DNA of 64,000 nucleotides from Rhizomys pruinosus (taxonomy: Eukaryota; Chordata; Mammalia; Rodentia; Spalacidae). The DNA is taken from contig VZQC01009559.1 in assembly GCA_009823505.1 (NCBI GenBank), positions 330,760-394,759 on the forward strand, given 5' to 3'. A model generated the notes under the pieces. The model saw only the letters and a program-made list of their open reading frames with translations. It was not told where the DNA came from and searched no databases. The translations under genes were made by a program, and so were the position numbers. Positions within the stretch are counted from its first letter, which is position 1. The number at the start of each line of letters is the position of its first letter. Of this stretch, positions 35,301 to 46,300 are shown piece by piece.

Positions 35301-35594
35301 GGTAATCACAGAACATCTTTGCCTCTAAAATTATAGCACTTTCTAGGTGGACGAAATGATGAAGAGTTCTAATTTCAATATATGCCAACCAAAATCTCAA
35401 AATAGGTAAATCAAAAGGGTGACTATTTGCCATTATTAAAGAATTTCATCACTTTCAATAAAAAGTAGTTCTTGTTCTTGAATATATGATATGTTTCTAA
35501 AATAGTACTTTATATATAATCTTCTAGTGGTATAGATGAAGACAATGAGATGGGAATGGAACTATAAAGACTAGAAAAATGGTGAAAGGGCAGG

Positions 35595-35710
35595 ACATGA
35601 ATCTTAAAATGGACCTCAGTTTATTCTTCTGTAAAATGGGTCAATGATTTGCAGGCAATGTGTTGTTGAGGTGCGGATCATGCAAATGCTTAATGTCACG
35701 AATCTTAAGC
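35595..35710 (+). repeat. MIR fragment
   Basis: 'acctcagtttattcttctgtaaaatgggtcaat' is the typical MIR 3' landmark. Confidence 0.55.
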
Positions 35711-35849
35711 ATATATTCTAACAACTGCGCTTTCTGTGGTATTTCTAAATTGTGTTTTCCACATTTATTTCATTTGTCTATGGTTTTTCTTTACTTTTTA
35801 AACCAAATTCTGCCATAGAGTAAGTCTAAACACACTTGATGTAGATTGT

Positions 35850-36235
35850 ATTAGTTACTTTTCTTGCTGCTATGACAAAATACCTAACAAAAGCAATTTA
35901 AGGGAGGAAGGGTTTAGTCTGGCTTACAATTGAAGGGTATAGTCCCGCGTAGTGGGGAAGGTAAAGTGACAGGAGTTTGAAGCAGCTTCTTATGTTGTAT
36001 CTGAAGTCAAGAAATAAGACACAGGAATGCTGGTCCTTGGCAAGCTTTTTCCTGTTTTCTTCAGTCTGAACCCCAGCATATGGGATGACACTGCCTAATG
36101 TTTAGAATCAATCTTCCGGTCTTAGTCAACCTAATCTAGTTAATCCCTCACAGACATGCCCAGAGATTTGTTTCAATGTTGATTGATTCTAAATCCTATC
36201 AGATTGACAAATTTAACCATCAAATAGATATACTC
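35850..36235 (+). repeat. URR1-like (hAT-type) rodent repeat
   Basis: Begins 'gtattagttacttttcttgctgctatgac' and contains 'ggaggaagggtttagtctggcttacaatt', 'cccagcatatgggatgacactgcc', 'acctaatctagttaatccctcacagacatgcc', ending 'tcagattgacaaatttaacca'. Layout and ends agree with the rodent family also found at 15515 and, reversed, at 39108 and 41337. Confidence 0.55.
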
Positions 36236-37100
36236 CAGAAACGAAACATTATTGCATAGAAATTGTACTTAAAAAGCCAAACCTGGTTTGAATCCTAGAT
36301 CTTGCTTGGACTGTCTTTGGAAAGAGAAGAACTCACACCAAGAGTTGCATTTCAGAACGATGATATTGTCAGACTTAGGAAGAATGGGTTAGAAGGAAAA
36401 CATTAAAGCAATTTTTGAGATGGTTTGAATATGAACCTAACTCACAAGCAACGGCATTAGGGATTGAAATGAGAGGGCATGTTTACAAAATATTAAGGAA
36501 TCTAGACTGTATAAAATTAAATACTTTTTAATATCATGATAAGAAAATACTCTAAAGACAGCTGCCCACTTTCTGTTAGTTGACTAAGCTGGGAAATTCA
36601 GAGAGCACTTTTTTGGAGAAAGGGAAGCTCAGGCTTGTACATATAGAGTCGGATGGACTGAATGGATATATGTATTACAGCCTGTAGAATAGAAATAAGA
36701 TCTGTGTAATATGGCAAGAAATGAAAATGTTTTATGTATGAAAATATAGAAACCATTAGACACCACAGAAAAGACTTAAAACTTTTCAAAATGGGGAAGG
36801 TCTGTGAGCAAATTAACTCTAAATGTCCTCAAACATGTATTGTGTGCTATGAATTAATTTCATTCTTTTGCATCCAAAATGTTTTATTAGTTATATTTGA
36901 ACCTAGGATATATTGAAAAAACTAGTCATGAAATCATTGTGTATCCACTGGGGGTTCAAATAAAAATCCCCAGTTGAGAGAATGTTTCAATCCTGGTTGA
37001 GGACTGATGCTCACTTGAAGAGTTCAGACTATTCACCTGATAGTAGATAACACTGGCACACTGCTTTTGTTTTGGGGTTTTGGTTTTTATTTTGCATTTT
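36236..37100. other. No gene seen; unique sequence
   Basis: AT-rich, no recognised family, only short frames. Confidence 0.55.
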
Positions 37101-37188
37101 ATTTTATTTTGAGAGAGTATCTTGCTATAGTCATAGGTGGCTCGGAACTCTGCCTCTGCCTCCTGAATCCTGGGATTGAGCACACCCC
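37101..37188 (-). repeat. B1-like fragment, antisense
   Basis: 'tttgagagagtatcttgctatagtc', 'ctcggaactctgcctctgcctcctgaatcctgggattgagcac' landmarks with a large internal deletion. Confidence 0.55.
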
Positions 37189-37214
37189 AAGCTTTGTATT
37201 GCTTCTCTGTTTTT

Positions 37215-37600
37215 TTGAGAACTGACAGGGTTAAATGTATCCAGTAATGGAGACCTTCTCCCGAAGGCCATGTTTAAGACTGGTTGCCAATCTGTAGCAC
37301 TGTTGGAAGGAGATAGAATCATGAGGAGGTGGTTTTCATGGAGGAATTTATGCCATGCAGCAGTCTTTGAAGGTAACTGGGAGCCTTGCTCCTTCTCTCT
37401 CTTCTTTATGCTTGCATCAAATTTATACCATCTTGTGCTCCCATGGTGATGTGCTGTGGTGTCACCACAGGCCTACAATCAGGAGGGCCCAACAGCTGGA
37501 GACCAAAACCATTCAAATCAGGAGGAAAAACTCATTTTCATCATTTTAAGTTGGTCACCTCTGGTATTCTGTCACAGTATCAGAAAGTGTAGTATTAGGC
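37215..37600 (+). repeat. Old interspersed repeat, family not named
   Basis: Layout of 'ggtggttttcatggagga', 'tctctctcttctttatgctt', 'gtcaccacaggcctacaat', 'gctggagaccaaaacc', 'ttaagttggtcacctctggtattctgtcacagtatcagaaa' resembles a common mammalian or rodent repeat with an 'aggtattttgtcacag' 3' end. Confidence 0.45.
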
Positions 37601-38790
37601 AGCAATCAATTAGATTCTAGACCTCTTCTTGCTATCTCTGTCCAGTGTTTCACTGATTGCCTCTTAATTCCTCCATCTCTATTTCTGTCCCAGTTTGTCT
37701 TTCCCACATCTTCTCTCTTCTTTATTCCATTGCTAGTCTTCATAACATGTCTTTCAACAGTTGTTTTCACTTTGGAGATCTCAATGGTGAAAGTATTTCT
37801 TTCTAACTAGTTCTAACGAAAGCCCCTGAAATCGTTCATGTTGATCTAGTTTAAGTCATGCACTCTTTTGTAATAATCCCTGAGGCCATGACAGTTACTC
37901 AGACATAATCATACTAATCTCATATAATATATATATTATATATATATATGGCACTAATTTCAGCAGAGTTTCATAGGCTGGAAATAGAGGAGGAAGAATG
38001 CTCATCTGAAAGTGTCAGCCATTAGGAATGAGGCAGTGAAATTAAGACAGCAGACATGGAAGTTTACCCCTGCAGCACAAGGAAGCTATATCTGACCTTA
38101 TGCTTCCAGGGCATAAGGAAGCCTGCATAATGAACTCAGAAGTTGTCCACCGAGGTCACTCAGCAACATTTAAAATCATGAATGTTCTCTGTGAAAATAC
38201 ATGTTGGCACTGCCCATCCATCATCTTGGGTTTGGAAGGGACTGAAGTCCAACTCTAAATACAATAAAGTTGGACCTTTAACTACAAAGTGATGCCATAT
38301 GCCCTTTGCACCCTTTGTCTTTCGGGCGTAAAACTTTGGAAACATGAATTCTAAATGAGACAGCACTTATAATCTTTGAGAAAGGGGAACAGACAAATGC
38401 ATGGACTTTGAAATATCAAATGAAAGTAGCTTTCACACTTATGAAATCAAGTTCTGGGCCAAGAACAAAGATTCCTGAGGAAAAGGAATAGGGTATTATT
38501 CTCTTAGCAAAGATTTATTTGGAGATGCTTCTCAAAATCAAAGTAGAGAAAATTAATATATCACTGAAAATATATGAGATCAAGTGTTTCTACTTGGGGA
38601 AGAAAAGACACAGAACAGGCAGAAGGTTTCAACAAAAAGCAAATCAAAATGAAACAAAACAGCCCCAAAGAACTCCAAAATAGGAAAGACATTGATTTGA
38701 AGAAAATGGAGGTTTTATGTAATCATTGCAAATGTTTAAGTCATACACAAAAAATTCCAAAAGCAAAATGGATTATTATTTATTATTTTT
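37601..38790. other. No gene seen; unique sequence
   Basis: Contains a short (TA)n tract at 37923-37950. No coding signal. Confidence 0.55.
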
Positions 38791-38796
38791 TTAAAC

Positions 38797-38912
38797 AGGA
38801 CTGCTTGGAATTCACTATGTAGACCAGGATAGCTTTACTCTCACAGATAACTGCCTGCCTCTGCCTCCTGAGGGCTGGGATAAAAAGTGCCCACCACCAC
38901 ACCTAGAGTGGC
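38797..38912 (-). repeat. B1 SINE, antisense, partial
   Basis: 'cttggaattcactatgtagaccagg', 'cacagataactgcctgcctctgcctcc', 'caccaccacacctag' show an antisense B1 lacking its distal portion. Confidence 0.85.
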
Positions 38913-39107
38913 TTGTTTGTTTTTACTTTGCTTGTGAATGTGAATTGATAGTTTGAGAAAAAAAATAATAATCATTTTACCTTATTTATTTAAACAACTG
39001 CAAATAGAAATAACAAATCGGAATTACTTTATTCATAAAAATCCAAAGTACTTGAGGAAATGTTTTTGAATTTAAAATTGTTGGTACTGAAACACTAATT
39101 GTGAACC

Positions 39108-39470
39108 TCTTGGTTAGTTTTTATTTTTAATGTGATACAACCCAGATTCATCTGGGAAGAAGGACTTTCAATGGAAGAAGTGCCTCAATCAGACTAGCCT
39201 GTGCCCATGTCTGTGGGCATTGTCTTAATTGCTAATTGATGTAGGAGGGCCTAGCAAACTGTGGGCTATTCAATTCCAAGGCCAATGGTTCTGTACCTGT
39301 AGAAAGCAAACTAGTCAATATAAGTCAGTGAGTGAACGGTTAAATAGCATTTGGAGTGTTTTATCACACCCACAGATAGGCAAACTGCAAGAGAAATTGG
39401 TACCAGGTCTGGGGTGTTGCTTTGATAAAAAGTATCCTGTTGTTTCTTGGGAAGATTGTGGCAGTGTTTG
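39108..39470 (-). repeat. URR1-like repeat, antisense, degraded end
   Basis: 'acaacccagattcatctgggaagaagg', 'tgcctcaatcagactagcctgt', 'catgtctgtgggcattgtctt', 'gtaggagggcctagcaaactgtggg', then 'gtgttttatcacacccacag'. This is the reverse orientation of the family at 35850. Confidence 0.5.
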
Positions 39471-39559
39471 AAAATTGGATCTGAGAAAGCAATTCTTTGG
39501 GATTTGGGAAGCAAGAATGCTGAGAGAAAAGGAAACAAAGAAGACCTGGCTTGTGAGGT

Positions 39560-40270
39560 TTCAAGGGGAAGTAAAGGCACTATTGGGACTACTTGTCTGA
39601 TATTCGAGGTTGAGGTTGATAATCTGTGATTGCTGGTCAGCTGGAGCTGAAGGGTTAGCTGTGACTGGCAAGGACCAGCACCCCTGAGGTGAAACATTTT
39701 TAGTTTTACTGTGACAATTGATACTAATCATCTGGAGCTGAAACAGCTATGATTAGTAAGGGACCAGCATCCAGAAAGCGAATAAAATCTGTGCTTCACT
39801 GGAACAATAGGGTCAGCACACCAAAATTATGGTTCAAGGGGGCAAAGTTTAAACATCAAATTGAAGCAGATCTTGGCAAATAATATGTAAGATTTTCCCA
39901 CATGGTTTTGAAGGCACGAAGGGGTCATGAAGAGCAGCTGAGACTTGGCAGTTTGTGGCAGGGATTAAGATCCTACAAAAATCTTTGAGAGGCCATTTAT
40001 GAAAGTGAAATCTCAGTGGTAGTGGAAATCTTAGGATATTGGAGATGCCAGGACTCTGGGACATGTGGTAAGAATGCTGTAAGTGAAGTGGAACTGAACC
40101 AGAGCCAACAAGGTAAGATGTGTCTTCTGTGGATGACAGAGCTAGAGGACTGGAACTTCCCAAGCCTCTTGGAGCCGGAAGATTATGAGTGGGTTCCAGA
40201 TGCTAGTTGCTGAGTGATCTTGTGTTTGATACACTTCTGGTTTTGAATTTCAACTTAATCTGATTATTCT
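39560..40270 (+). repeat. Possible MaLR/ERVL-type internal sequence
   Basis: The block about 39960-40260 ('gagatgccaggactctgggacat', 'aggtaagatgtgtcttctgtgg', 'gacagagctagaggactgg', 'ttttgaatttcaact') resembles non-coding internal sequence of rodent MaLR elements. Two diverged ~90-bp units lie at about 39632-39720 and 39722-39815, each with 'tctggagctga' or 'gctggagctga' and 'aggaccagca' or 'gggaccagca'. No viral-like coding region was recognised. Assignment is uncertain. Confidence 0.35.
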
Positions 40271-40303
40271 GATGCTCTACTTCCCCTTTGAAATAACATA
40301 TAT

Positions 40304-40304
40304 N
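40304..40304. other. Undetermined base (n)
   Basis: The single ambiguous base of the window. It may be an unresolved heterozygous or low-coverage position in the assembly. Confidence 0.99.
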
Positions 40305-40544
40305 GAACGTTTACCAGGGGAAAGGGCAATGACGCCTTGTTCACGCTCTTCTGGGAGCATTTCCGCAGGAGCCTACCTAGACCAGTCTAGTTTTTTTCTT
40401 ACAGCCATTGTTTCTTCCTCTTATCTGGTCAATTTGCTTATCTCATGCTCAACTGTAAACTTATATTTCCCAGTGTTTCCAACCTTGGTGTCTTAATTCT
40501 GACATTAATTTTAGCCCTAGCATTTATTTTAACTGTCACACTAA

Positions 40545-40690
40545 TGATGCGTGATCACTAATCCTCTTGGCCTCCTGTAGGATAAGTATCATTGTCCCTA
40601 TATTACACACTAGAGAACAAACTCAAATAGCAACTTATGTGAGGAAACCTCAAGTCCTGTCCAATTAAAGCCCATATTCTCCCACCATAT
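40545..40690 (-). repeat. MIR SINE fragment, antisense
   Basis: 'ggataagtatcattgtccctatattacacactagagaacaaactc', 'caacttatgtgaggaaacctca' correspond to the antisense MIR core and 5' part. Confidence 0.6.
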
Positions 40691-40734
40691 TTTTATAATA
40701 TAAACATAAATATAATTACATTTTCGAATTTTTT

Positions 40735-40885
40735 TTTTGTTTGTTTTTTCAAGACAGGGTCTCCCTGTAGTCCCAGCTGTCCTGGAACTCACTCTGTAGA
40801 CCAGGCTGGCCTTATACTCACAAAGATCCACCTGCCTCTGCCTCCCAAGTGCTAGGATTTAAGGCGTGCGCCACCATGCCCGGCA
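40735..40885 (-). repeat. B1 SINE, antisense, young
   Basis: Almost intact antisense B1 ending 'cgccaccatgcccggc' with CpGs kept. Flanked by a near-perfect target-site duplication: acattttcgaattttt (40719-40734) and acattttcaattttt (40886-40900). Confidence 0.94.
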
Positions 40886-40927
40886 ACATTTTCAATTTTT
40901 ATTTATATTTCTTTTTTATGTGTATGA

Positions 40928-40987
40928 GTGTTTTTTTGTTTTTTGTTTTTTGTTTTTTGTTTTTCTTTTTTTTTGTTTTTTTTTTTT
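40928..40987. repeat. T-rich tract, (TTTTTTG)n
   Basis: T runs spaced by single G, about 60 bp. Best read as the poly(A) tail, on the minus strand, of the rearranged retroposon immediately to the right. Confidence 0.85.
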
Positions 40988-41206
40988 AATTAATTTTTAT
41001 TGATGCTTTGTGCATTGGCACAACAGCCTGCAGATAGGTTTTGCATGAAGGATGCTTGTACTCATGGATTATCACTTATAGCTAAAAATGAAAAAAAAAA
41101 TCTGAGAGAAAGATGCAGGACAGTTATGGCAGAATGCATGATCTGGGATGGGGTGGGGGTGGGGGGGAGGGAAAGGGAAATAAGCCTGAACTGAATTGGA
41201 AAAAAC
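40988..41206 (-). mobile_element. L1-tailed composite retroposon, copy 2, 5'-inverted
   Basis: Bases 40988-41016 are the last ~29 bp of the element in antisense (tttattgatgctttgtgcat). From 41017 the element continues in sense orientation (ggcacaacagcctgcagata ... gaactgaattggaaaaaa) and stops at 41206, before the terminal block. With the T-rich tract as tail, this is a minus-strand insertion whose 5' part is inverted, as expected from twin priming with an extremely short uninverted 3' piece. Confidence 0.75.
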
Positions 41207-41336
41207 ATTACATTCTTAAAGATATCTTAAACTATTAAAGCATTTAAACTTTTAAATACTGGAACTTCAAGGACAAGCTATGGGTTAACAGTGATGTGGT
41301 TGTGCATCAAGTAACAAGGGTTGGAGTGTCCTGTTT

Positions 41337-41750
41337 AGTTTTTATTGTCAAATTCAGACAACCTAGAATCACTGGGGAAGAGGCAACCCTAGCTGAAGAA
41401 TTGCCTCATGAGACTGGCCTATGGACATGTCTATGGTAGCATTTTCTTGATTATTAATTGGTGTACAGGGCTCAGATCACTGTGGCGCTACTATCTCCTA
41501 GGTAGGTGGTCCTGGACTAGATGACAAAGTTATCTGAACATAATCTAGTGAGCAAGCTAATATAAACAATGCTCCTCCATGGCTTCTGCTCCACATTCCA
41601 GTCTTCAATTTCCTGCATTTGGTTCATGCCCCAAATTCTGTCAATGATGAGTGTGACCTGGAATGTTAATCAGATAAACCCTTCCTCCCCTAAGTTGCTT
41701 TTGGTTAGAGTGTTTTATCACAGAAATAGAAAAATGAGAACAGGTAATGT
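41337..41750 (-). repeat. URR1-like repeat, antisense, long copy
   Basis: 'caacctagaatcactggggaagagg', 'tgcctcatgagactggcctatgg', 'gcattttcttgattattaattgg', 'aggtaggtggtcctgg', 'ccttcctcccctaagttgcttttgg', 'gtgttttatcacagaaatagaaa'. The right end is the reverse complement of the end sequence of the 15515 and 35850 copies. Confidence 0.6.
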
Positions 41751-43084
41751 GTTAATTTGCATAGCAATCCATATTCTTATATGTAGAATAAGCATAGCTT
41801 TGTACATGTAAGCAGCTTAAAAGAAAAGTAATTGGGAGCAGCTCTGTATGTTGTGGGTATATGTGGGTATACTGTGATAGTGTCTAAATAGATTGACTTA
41901 ATCTGAAACTCCATATTTGAAAATCAGTCCTCTTGCCCCATACAATATGAAATTGGCTTGTACCACGAAATCTAGTCATCCATTTATTACTTTTTCTATC
42001 CCTCAATAATATGGCCAGTAATCTTTGTGATAGATGCTCTTAAGAGTGCCAGGGAGAAGAGGTTTAGGAAACAGATCCCTGGTCTTGAAGAATTCATGGT
42101 GTGCTGAGGGTGCCAGATGTACAAACGAGTTATTCCAGCCCTCTGGCCGTGCCCCAGGAAACCCTCCAGCCTTGTTTTCAATGGCACACAGTGGAATGTT
42201 AGGTCTTAACAGCACAGCATATTTTCTTTGAAAATGAATGTGTATCCTACTTTTATATTGTTTGAAAATTTTATACGTCCATGGATCAAATCCTCTCCCA
42301 TTTCCTCCCCTATTCAGCAGCCTTTTCTTTCTAACTTCATGGGCTCTATTTTTAAATGCACTGAGCTCACTTAGTGATGGCCGTATGTGCAGAGTAGAAG
42401 ACCATTACTGTAGGAAGCTTTCTTTTTATGCCGAACAGGGACCACGTGGCCCTGCTAAGGGGGATGGGGACAAAGTGCCTGCTTTGTGGACACTGTGAGG
42501 AGTTGGCCTCCTGGAGCAGAGACCAGCCAGCTACTTCTCATAGCCCAACCTTAGTGGTAACTCCAACTTAGGCTCTTAGCCTGGACCCAGGAGACATGTG
42601 TTCCACTCTTTGCCAGAACTTCCCACCTGCCCAGAGCCTGGACAGGAATTTCAGGCTGCTGGCTGCTGGCCTATCTTCAGCCAATGCCACACAACACCAG
42701 CTATCCAGATTGGTGGTCCGCAAAGGAATTTCTTTCCAACCCACTGGCCACCCCTACCAAATGCAGGCCTACCTTAGCCTGTATGCACGCAATAATTAAT
42801 AAAAATAACGGCCGGGAATTCCTTGACAATGTTACTATGAAATTCAAATTTACTCTTTGCCACAGCTTGCTTTTATAAACCAAATGACGTCAGTTCCCAG
42901 GACCAGTCATCAGCCCCCAAACTCCGTGCCAATGCACACCAGTGCCCCATCCAGCATCACGCACCTAGGCCATGCTGCTTGCTCCTCCTTGGGGCGGGGC
43001 CAGACCCTTGGCCACGGCAGTGCTAATTGGAAATCCAGCCCACAATTCAAGCCGGATTTTCCACACATTACATGCAGCATGGAT
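41751..43084. other. Unclassified sequence with a GC-richer block, no gene seen
   Basis: 42400-43080 is GC-richer than its surroundings and contains 'taattaataaaaataacggccgg' near 42795, 'aaatgacgtcagttcc' (a CRE-like TGACGTCA near 42886) and 'ggggcggggcc' (Sp1-like, near 42992). It could be an old LTR or a regulatory element. Several overlapping short frames lack domains. Confidence 0.35.
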
Positions 43085-43660
43085 AACCTCACAGGTACCA
43101 AACCCTTGAAGAAAACAGATTCTCCCTCTTCCAGCAGCCATGAATTATGACTAGCTATTCAGATACGGGTAAGGCCTTGCATGTGCAGGTTTTGTACATG
43201 CAATCACAGACACTGTGAATTCTTTTGCGCAATGCCCTGTCAGATCCAGTGAATGGTTTCACTGTAGATGTCTATTACCTCTGGCTCTTACAGTATTTCT
43301 GTGTCTTATTCCTTAATGTTCTTGGACCTTGTGGGCAGGGGCTGTGACGTAGAGTCCTATTTAGAACTGAGCTCTCCACAGTCTCTTATTCTTGGCATAT
43401 TGACTAGTTGAGCATCTCTTTGTAATCACCATCTATTGCAAAATGAATGTTCTTTGATGAGGTTCAGGAGCTGCACTCCTCTAAGGGTATAAACATAAGC
43501 ATTTAGGACAGTTTATTCATAAATCCATCTACAGGAATAATAGCGTTAGTTTCTCCCCCCCAGGGCTTATGTCACTTTTATGGGATACTAGTGCTGCTTC
43601 AGTCATGGGAACAAACATGTGCATCTCTGGGTCTGTTCCCCAGAAGGGTCTGGAACAGAA
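43085..43660 (-). repeat. Old rodent L1 3'-UTR-like fragment (Lx-type), antisense
   Basis: 'agattctccctcttccagcagcca', 'ggttttgtacatgcaatcacagacactgtgaattc', 'tacctctggctcttacag', 'ttcttggaccttgtgggcaggggctgtga', 'caccatctattgcaaaatgaatgtt', 'gatgaggttcaggagctgcact'. This order matches the antisense of the family seen sense at 10750-11315. Confidence 0.55.
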
Positions 43661-44262
43661 CTTGAAAGTGAATGACTGCTTTCTTTCTGAGCAACATCAT
43701 ACACCATTTTTTTTTTTTTAGAAAAGCATGTTCTTTAGATTTTCCTTAGCAAGAGGAGCTCCCTAAAGAGAAAGAAATAAAAAGAAGAGTAAAAAGGAGA
43801 AACAAGGTATTTAGTGGGAAAACTACAGACATGTTTTATAAGCAGGTGTTAGACAATAAGCTCAAGGGGTGAGTGTAGTCATGAGTGGAAACACACCTTC
43901 ATATTAGAAGGTAATAATCTCTTTACTTATACTTATCTATTTTTAGTATCATAACTTACAGGTCCATAACTTGCTGTTGGTTTCCCTTTATTCCCAAATA
44001 AGTTGGGAGACAGAAACTAGCAAAGGAAAATAGATGTATTTTAGGTATACTAATCCAAGAAGAGAAGCTAATTTCTCTCCATTGTGCCTGTAACAATCTT
44101 TTCCATTTACAGAAAACTATGAGATGACAAAAGCCAGATAATATGTAAATTTAACTGTGGGACTGTTTAGTTGGTCCTTTCGTGGTACCAGGGAAGCCAC
44201 AGGTTGCCTCGATTCCTGTCCTGCAGTCTGTGTACATTGACAGTATAGAGGGTCTTTATATA
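43661..44262. other. No gene seen; unique sequence
   Basis: AT-rich with an A/T run near 43709. No coding signal. Confidence 0.55.
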
Positions 44263-45230
44263 TTTTTTTTATTGATGCTTTGTGCATTTCATACATCATT
44301 TTCCAATTCAGTTCAGGCATATTTCCCTTTCCCTTCCCCCCCACCCCCCCCAACCGAGATCATGCATTCTGCCATAACTGTCCTGCATATTTCTCTCAGT
44401 TTTTTTTTTCCATTTTTTAGCTATAAGTGATAATCCATGAGTACAAGCATCCTTCATGTAAAACCAATTTGCAGGCTGTTGTGCCCAAACCCCCACAGCC
44501 CCACCTTCCAGCGGGGGGTCAGGTTGATCAAATGAGGGTCCAGACTACATTGCTGTAGTTCATTCATTCATTCATTTTTGTCACATCAACAAAACACCAT
44601 TCATCCCAATCGCAGCGTCTTACATCTACCATGCCCCCTGTCCCCAGATTATTCCCTGGGCTTAGAAAAGGGGCATAGGTGGATGAGAAGCAGAAAGTCC
44701 ACTCTCTCTGAGCGGTTTTCTTGGACTCTGGTCAATTCTCTGGTCTGTTTCCTTTCATGGGCGGATAGTTTGTCCAGAATAACCTTTTGATCTACTAATG
44801 AAGCACAGCAAATTAGATAATAGTATTTAAACAGCATAATAGTTATGGGTAGGTACTTTGGTATAGACACACATTGTTTGATATAATTGTGATCCATGAG
44901 TTACATTTTCCTGTTAAATATGACAGGGTCTTACTCTGTGGCTTATGACATCTCCAACCTGTAGAGAATGTAAGCTTGTGGCATCAGCCATGGGTTATTT
45001 CTCCAAGGAGAGAGCCAATAGCCAATTAGATTTGGGATATACAGGCATATGGCGCCTCTGCGGCACAGTATTTCCAGCAGGAGAGGTGTAGCTGGTGTTA
45101 CGGTGAGCTTGCTTGACGCAAGAGACCACTGTATTTGCTTTTTTGGTTTTGGTTTAGTGGCCTTTGGTAACACTCTCTGGTGTTCCAGAGGCCATCTGTA
45201 CACTTGCATGTGTGGTCTCAATACATCTCC
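44263..45230 (-). mobile_element. L1-tailed composite retroposon, copy 3, full shared length
   Basis: About 968 bp aligning end to end with copy 4 (48689-49652) in opposite orientation. On the minus strand: left boundary 'ggagatgtattgagacc', a unique non-L1 body, an A-rich tract near 44401-44420, then the L1-like tail ('gatgcaggacagttatggca', purine-rich GGGGTGGG stretch, 'gcacaaagcatcaataaaaa') and the poly-A seen as T8 at 44263-44270. No coding frame of note; frames within are unlike known proteins. Confidence 0.75.
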
Positions 45231-45700
45231 CATGTTAACGTCATGCTTAGCACAGGGCCTTATTGCCTCTTCTTGCAGATATCCCAGTTTAGAGGCAAGG
45301 ACCTTTACCTTTTGTGGGGCCTAGATCCCCTGGCCAACATCTCCCTGGTAGAAAATCCATTACTTGATGTCAGAGCTCCTGTATTATATATTTTGCTTAA
45401 GGGCATAGTTTAAGGACTTTAGTATTATATTTGGTTCTGAACAGAGAATAATCCTTTCACACATTCTTATGTCTATTAGTAATTAAAGAAGGCAGTTTTA
45501 ACTAAACAGTTAGAATAGATTACTCATAATAGTTGTCTCCAAATTTACAGTTGGAGAGCCGACCTCATCATATCTTTTTTCTCCTTGTTCTGGGGGGAGC
45601 AAGAAAGTCTCTCACATCAAAACCCTGCTGTTCTGCACCTTTTTGCGGGCTGCCGGGGCGGGGCTAGATCAGGCATAATCTCCTCCCCCCCCCCTTTTTT
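45231..45700. other. Flank of the composite element, origin unclear
   Basis: Could be a further 5' extension of the composite element or unrelated host sequence. It holds a GC-rich patch ('cgggctgccggggcggggc', near 45645-45665) and a C10/T9 run at about 45682-45700. It is absent from the other copies. Confidence 0.35.
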
Positions 45701-46155
45701 TTTATTTATTTTTAAAAATCATACAGCGTTACTAATCCATAAATGCGTGCAATGTATTGTATGAAATATAGGCATATATGCATCAAGGCACATATGTAGG
45801 TATGTATATAAAGATACATATACAAATAGAGGAAAACCTTCATGCTCTTTACCTCATGCTGATCTCTGAGTGTGGTCAGTCAGTTCTAACAGAATCATCT
45901 TTCTTATGTCCCTTACATGCTATTCCCATCTAAGGCCTATTGCTTGTACCCTTTCTTCCTCCTCACGTGTTTCGTGTTTTCCAAGGTTTTCTCTGTGTTC
46001 TCCTGTTGTTATCACTCATGGCTTGGTTCCTCTGCCCACCATATAAAAAGCCTTGTTCCGGTCACTCTCCCCTAGTGGATTCTCCTCAGTTCCTCTGTCT
46101 CACTTCTTTGTTTGCATCAGGGCCATTATTTCAATGTGTAGGCTTCACACTCATC
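45701..46155. other. No gene seen; unique sequence
   Basis: AT-rich, then moderately pyrimidine-rich, with a 94-codon plus frame (45940-46224) that lacks recognisable domains. Confidence 0.5.
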
Positions 46156-46300
46156 CTCTGTGTGTTTGATAAAGGTCTGTCTTCTCCTTTACAATGCAAA
46201 TTCTGTGAAAGCAAAAAAAGCTGATTGTGATTCCTTTATCTGAAGCACCTGGAATTAGAGTCGCATTTATGGTAACTGTAGAAGGAAATACCTGTGAAAT
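46156..46300 (+). repeat. L2-like fragment
   Basis: 'aaaggtctgtcttctcctttacaatgcaaattctgtgaaagc' and 'gaagcacctggaattagagtcg' resemble the L2 3' end. Weak and highly diverged. Confidence 0.35.
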
